Source of the DNA: Micavibrio_B sp048498395
GTDB taxonomy: Bacteria; Pseudomonadota; Alphaproteobacteria; Micavibrionales; Micavibrionaceae
Direction: 5' to 3'
DNA: 64,000 nt
Assembly (NCBI GenBank): GCA_048498395.1
Contig: JBEHYB010000001.1
Location: 1-64,000 of the forward strand
Positions 60,840 to 64,000 of this stretch are shown here, in pieces. The translations under genes and the position numbers were made by a program. The notes beneath the pieces were generated by a model. It had not been told where the DNA came from and did not search any database. It saw nothing but the letters and a program-made list of their open reading frames with translations. Positions within the stretch are counted from its first letter, which is position 1. Each line of letters begins with the position of its first letter.

Positions 60840-62738
60840 TTATTTCTTGTCGTCGTCTTTTTTAGTGTCGTCGAAGAGGGCTTCTTCGACATCGATGACG
60901 CGATGCTTGAGATATTCCTTGTCCAGCTTGGCTTTCTCGACGACTTCCTCGAGCATGTTCTTATGGCTCTCGGCGTGCGCCAGCGCTTCATCTTTCGCGA
61001 ACAGGTACACCGGCACGCCCATCGAGCGCATGATCGCGTATTGCTGCACGAAAGAAATAAGGTTTGAAAATGTCCAGTAGATGACGAGACCCGACGGGAA
61101 TTTCGACAATACGAAAGTCATGACCCATGGCATGAAACGAGCCATGTCTTTCTGAACCGCGTCTGTCGGCGGCGGGTTCAGTTTCTGCTGCATCAGCATC
61201 AATATCAGCATGGCGATAGACCACGGACCGATATGCAGGATTTCCGGCACCTGAAACGGCACCAGACCGAACAGGTTGAACACCGACAGCGAATCCTTTT
61301 CTGACAGGTCATGAATCCAGCCGAAGAAAGGCGCATGGCGCATTTCAATCGAGATGGAGATCACTTTATAGACCGCGAAGAAAATCGGGATCTGCAGCAA
61401 CAGCGGGAAACAGCCAGCCATCGGGTTGACCTTCTCGGTCTCATAGAGCTTGATCAGTTCAGCCTGAAGTTTAGGTTTGTCGTTTGCGTATTTAATGCGC
61501 AATTCCGCCATACGTGGCGCGACTTTTTTCATTTTCGCAAATGAACGGTAAGACGCGTTGGCAAGCGGGAATACGGCCGCGCGCACAAGGCAGGTCATCA
61601 TGATAATCGCCACGCCGAAATTGCCGACCCAGCCGTTAAACAATGTCAGGAAGAAATAAAGCGGGCGGGTCAGGAAATACAAAAGACCGAAATCCACCGC
61701 AAGATCGAGATGTTTCACACCGAGCTTGTCTTCGTACATATCGAGCGTTTTGATTTTCTTGGCACCGACAAAAAGATGTGTCGCGTCTTCAACGGATTTA
61801 CCGCTCTCGATGACTTTCGCATCACCGCGTGCATCAACCTGGAACAGCGATTTTTCTTTAGGTTCTGCAGGGACAGCCGTGAAACGGAAACTGTGCTTTT
61901 CCTTCTGGTCCGGAATAAAGCTTGTCAGCCAGTATTTTTCCGACAGGCCGATCCAGCCGTTGCCGCCGTCAAATGACTGGTTCGGCGTTTTGATCAGGTC
62001 GAGATACTTGATCTGGTGCAGGTCGTCGCCGACATAACCAACCGGGCCTTCATAGCCAACAGTCGTTGAATGTTTCGGAATGTCCTTGCGGGTGATCGCC
62101 GAATAAGGATAGAGCGTGACCGGTTTGCCGGAGTTATTCGTGACTTTCTGGCTGATGGCAAAAACATAGTCGTTATCGAGTGAAATGGTGCGTTCGAATT
62201 TCAGCCCCTGGCCGTTATCCCATTCGAGGGTGAGAGGTGATTCAGGGGTGAGCGAAGAACCTGATGATGTTTTTTTCCATGTCGTGTTTTTGCCTGGAAC
62301 TTTGACTTCTGCGTCATCGGCGACCCAGCCGGTTTCAGCATAGTAAGGTTCTTCAGTGCCCGGCGGGTTATAGATGGAAACTTTTTCATCACCGCCGATC
62401 GTCGTGAAATAATTCTTCAGTTCGACATCATCGATGCGTGCACCGGTCAACGAAACCGACCCGGTCAGTTGCGCATTGTCGATTTTGACGCGCGCGCCTT
62501 CGGCAAGCACTTCTGCCTTCGGCAGGATTTTGTTCGCAAGTTCTGCGCCCGGCGCGCTCGCTGCCTCTTTCGCTTTTTGCTGCGCGGCGAGCGCTGCCTG
62601 CTGGCGGGCCTCGAGATGAGGCTTCAGGACCATGCGGTCGAACGCGAACCAGAGCAGGACGGAACAGATCATGAAAATGATCAGGTTGCGTAAATCCTGC
62701 GGATGCATGCCTTGCGGATTCTGGTTGTTTGCGCTCAT
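60840..62738 (-). CDS. yidC: Membrane protein insertase YidC
   Basis: Inserts proteins into the inner membrane alone or with Sec. 632 residues: first helix at about 15-35, large periplasmic P1 domain (about 60-345), then the conserved five-helix core (GWVGNFGVAIIMMTCLVRAAVF, NPMAGCFPLLLQIPIFFAVYKV, PSGLVIYWTFSNLIS) with the hydrophilic-groove Arg in the VRAAVFPL segment. The tail is acidic and Lys-rich. It is part of the rpmH-rnpA-yidD-yidC-yihA cluster. Confidence 0.96.
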   Translation of the reverse strand: MSANNQNPQGMHPQDLRNLIIFMICSVLLWFAFDRMVLKPHLEARQQAALAAQQKAKEAASAPGAELANKILPKAEVLAEGARVKIDNAQLTGSVSLTGARIDDVELKNYFTTIGGDEKVSIYNPPGTEEPYYAETGWVADDAEVKVPGKNTTWKKTSSGSSLTPESPLTLEWDNGQGLKFERTISLDNDYVFAISQKVTNNSGKPVTLYPYSAITRKDIPKHSTTVGYEGPVGYVGDDLHQIKYLDLIKTPNQSFDGGNGWIGLSEKYWLTSFIPDQKEKHSFRFTAVPAEPKEKSLFQVDARGDAKVIESGKSVEDATHLFVGAKKIKTLDMYEDKLGVKHLDLAVDFGLLYFLTRPLYFFLTLFNGWVGNFGVAIIMMTCLVRAAVFPLANASYRSFAKMKKVAPRMAELRIKYANDKPKLQAELIKLYETEKVNPMAGCFPLLLQIPIFFAVYKVISISIEMRHAPFFGWIHDLSEKDSLSVFNLFGLVPFQVPEILHIGPWSIAMLILMLMQQKLNPPPTDAVQKDMARFMPWVMTFVLSKFPSGLVIYWTFSNLISFVQQYAIMRSMGVPVYLFAKDEALAHAESHKNMLEEVVEKAKLDKEYLKHRVIDVEEALFDDTKKDDDKK

Positions 62739-62774
62739 AGTTTTAACCTTCTGGCCTTCGTATATAAATAAGTC

Positions 62775-63038
62775 TTAGTGTTTGTGGGTTTTATAGCGGA
62801 ACAGGTCCCGCCACGCAATTGAGTTAGGCACAGGATCGACCCATGATGATTTAATCCATGGATTGCATTTAACAATGCGGATCAGCCCCAGCGCCGTTCC
62901 TTTCAAAGCTCCATGTTTTTCAAGGGCTTCATGCATGTAACAGGAACAGGTCGGCGTAAAGCGGCACTGGTTCCCCATGAAAGGCGACAAGGTTTTCTGG
63001 TAGACCGTGACAAGGAATTGCAACAGCCGCGCGATCAT
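62775..63038 (-). CDS. yidD: Membrane protein insertion factor YidD
   Basis: An 87-residue protein that assists YidC. Starts MIARLLQFLVTVYQKTLSPF; the conserved cysteine motif is RFTPTCSCYMHEALEKHG, then NPW. The ATG at 63038 overlaps the rnpA stop (ATGA). The frame stays open further upstream inside rnpA but that part is not coding. Confidence 0.94.
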   Translation of the reverse strand: MIARLLQFLVTVYQKTLSPFMGNQCRFTPTCSCYMHEALEKHGALKGTALGLIRIVKCNPWIKSSWVDPVPNSIAWRDLFRYKTHKH

Positions 63039-63418
63039 GACTTCAGCAGTTCCAGTTTTTTCAGACACCACAACAGGTCGCGCTTTAACTGCTCGAATTC
63101 GCGGTCGTTCGTCTGGTAACGGCCCGTCACCATGTAATCCATATGATCCTTGGCGTGTGTCGGCAGAATCTCCTGGGCGATGGCCTTCAGTCTGCGCTTG
63201 ATCCGATTGCGGTCGTGCGCGCACTTGGCTGTTTTCTTACTCACGGTAACGCACAGCCCGTAAGTCTCGCTTCTGGTCTTCTTGCCTTGATAGGTAGGGA
63301 GCGCCTGCAGCACCAGCCCTTCGGAAACCCAGCGCGTTTTGCTTTTGCGCAGATGATCAAAAGCCGCCTGTGTTGGCAGACGGCTGATGGAGTCTATATT
63401 TTCTTGCGAAGCCTGCAT
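63035..63418 (-). CDS. rnpA: Ribonuclease P protein component
   Basis: Protein subunit of RNase P, which matures tRNA 5' ends with M1 RNA. The conserved RNA-binding RNR motif is visible in HDRNRIKRRLKAIAQE. The 127 residues are typical. It lies between rpmH and yidD in the standard order; the RNA subunit is not in the window. Confidence 0.93.
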   Translation of the reverse strand: MQASQENIDSISRLPTQAAFDHLRKSKTRWVSEGLVLQALPTYQGKKTRSETYGLCVTVSKKTAKCAHDRNRIKRRLKAIAQEILPTHAKDHMDYMVTGRYQTNDREFEQLKRDLLWCLKKLELLKS

Positions 63419-63446
63419 TGTGGCTTCCTCTTTTTAAGTAAAGCGA

Positions 63447-63587
63447 TTAAGCGCTCAGGACTTTACGGCCTTTAGCGCGGCGACGTGCCAGTACTTTTTG
63501 ACCATTGGCAGTTGCCATACGTGAACGGAAACCGTGGCGACGTGCGCGAACAAGTTTAGATGGTTGGTAGGTGCGTTTCGTAGCCAT
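63447..63587 (-). CDS. rpmH: 50S ribosomal protein L34
   Basis: A 46-residue, highly basic protein: MATKRTYQPSKLVRARRHG, then SRMATANGQKVLARRRAKGR, ending VLSA. This is an unmistakable L34. GGAG lies eight bases before the ATG. It is the first gene of the leftward cluster, with a strong promoter upstream. Confidence 0.97.
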   Translation of the reverse strand: MATKRTYQPSKLVRARRHGFRSRMATANGQKVLARRRAKGRKVLSA

Positions 63588-63618
63588 AGTAGTATCTCCA
63601 AATGAATTCTAGATGGCG

Positions 63619-63648
63619 GTTATAGGGTATACGGCGTTTCAGAGTCAA
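63619..63648 (-). promoter_or_regulatory. Promoter of the rpmH cluster
   Basis: On the minus strand TTGACT (63643-63648) and TATAAC (63619-63624) are 18 bases apart, both close to sigma-70 consensus. Transcription would start about 25-30 bases before the rpmH ATG. Confidence 0.65.
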
Positions 63649-63652
63649 CTAC

Positions 63653-63661
63653 TTATCCACA
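63653..63661 (+). promoter_or_regulatory. Perfect DnaA-box match upstream of rpmH
   Basis: TTATCCACA is an exact match to the consensus DnaA box. It lies just upstream of the rpmH -35 box. Only one copy is seen here, and there is no AT-rich unwinding region or dnaA gene in view, so it is more likely a single regulatory or chance site than an origin. Confidence 0.35.
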
Positions 63662-63676
63662 CCGGAACCAGACAGT

Positions 63677-63979
63677 TTATTTGGGCGAAACGGTCAATAC
63701 CGGCGGATTGGTAAAACTGGCCTTTGAGCAATCGAGCTTGAATTCAGCCCTTTTGACCTTGCCATTGACCTTATCTTCGAACTGCCTGCAAAGGTTAACC
63801 GCATCGGAATGATGGGCTTTTCCCGCTTCTATGTCCTTTTTATGGGGGATTTGGACATGAACGTCATTATGCTGAAGAAAGAGACTCGTAAAGAGCCCGG
63901 CTCCAAACAAGCCGGTATAAAGCATTAATTTGCGTTCAAAGCGGGAATTTTTAGTTTTCTGGTCTTCGGCAGCACTCAT
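63677..63979 (-). CDS. Small anchored hypothetical protein
   Basis: A 100-residue protein starting MSAAEDQKTKNS, with one hydrophobic helix (LMLYTGLFGAGLFTSLFL) at about 18-35 and a periplasmic or cytosolic tail with two cysteines (NLCRQF and LDCSKA). GGAG lies six bases before the ATG at 63979; a further ATG 12 bases upstream overlaps that site and is less likely. No family recognised. Confidence 0.65.
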   Translation of the reverse strand: MSAAEDQKTKNSRFERKLMLYTGLFGAGLFTSLFLQHNDVHVQIPHKKDIEAGKAHHSDAVNLCRQFEDKVNGKVKRAEFKLDCSKASFTNPPVLTVSPK

Positions 63980-64000
63980 ATTATTCTCCATTTTCTTATA

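Noticed and set aside
63601..63676. Chromosome origin
   Set aside because: Only one DnaA box, no AT-rich unwinding stretch and no dnaA, parAB or gidA genes.
1..64000. CRISPR arrays, insertion sequences, prophage
   Set aside because: No regularly spaced direct repeats, no transposase or integrase, and no phage structural genes were seen on either strand.

Overview
The window looks like chromosomal DNA from a Gram-negative alphaproteobacterium of moderate, slightly GC-rich composition. Evidence: an alphaproteobacterial-type SerC, an NDUFA9-like protein, an Rsm22-family methyltransferase, a 350-residue porin, a TonB-dependent receptor, two chemoreceptors, and the cluster rpmH-rnpA-yidD-yidC-yihA. 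Two ClpA-like AAA+ proteins and dispersed palindromic repeats would fit a deep lineage such as Micavibrionales, but that placement is a guess. No rRNA, CRISPR array, insertion sequence or prophage was seen. One tRNA gene, tRNA-Ser(GGA), is present.

Layout. 1-5 kb: phosphorylated serine pathway, with serC and serA leftward and serB rightward, followed directly by a standalone AAA+ ATPase. 5-8.7 kb: YeiH-type transporter, SIMPL protein, RsuA and an RsmC-like methyltransferase. 8.7-14.5 kb: RND efflux pair and a coupled MATE exporter. 14.5-20 kb: Rsm22, a phospholipase D/cardiolipin synthase-like protein, an EEP phosphodiesterase and endonuclease V in one overlapping run, then AsmA. 20-26 kb: MFS exporter, CHASE3 histidine kinase with single-domain response regulator, a small lipoprotein, a DUF3309 peptide and a chemoreceptor. 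26-30 kb: RluB-like synthase, then DUF2946, YcnI and a TonB receptor, probably for copper. 30-34 kb: DusB, two hydrolases and an AT-rich patch beside tRNA-Ser. 34-36.4 kb: two glycosyltransferases. 36.4-41 kb: ArsR, SDR, gmk, rsmA, a SurA-like chaperone and the NDUFA9-like protein. 42-46 kb: argH, argG and argF. 46-51.6 kb: a 1,091-residue ClpA-like ATPase and a UvrD/PcrA helicase. 51.7-55.7 kb: an RTX-like anchored protein, a diguanylate cyclase, psd and pssA. 55.7-60 kb: two unknown proteins, a second chemoreceptor and a porin. 60-64 kb: yihA, yidC, yidD, rnpA and rpmH.

The genes mostly serve core metabolism (serine, arginine, phosphatidylethanolamine), ribosome and tRNA modification, envelope building and environmental sensing. 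Many convergent genes end within about 10 bases of each other, so the genome is compact.

The most notable observations are these. The argG reading frame reaches its conserved ATP-binding motif only if translation begins at an ATT codon, and the motif carries an unusual Asp. Two AAA+ proteins share a signature just before their first ATPase module, one standalone and one on a 470-residue Clp_N-like scaffold. A coupled, possibly acquired gene pair lies at the 3' end of tRNA-Ser.
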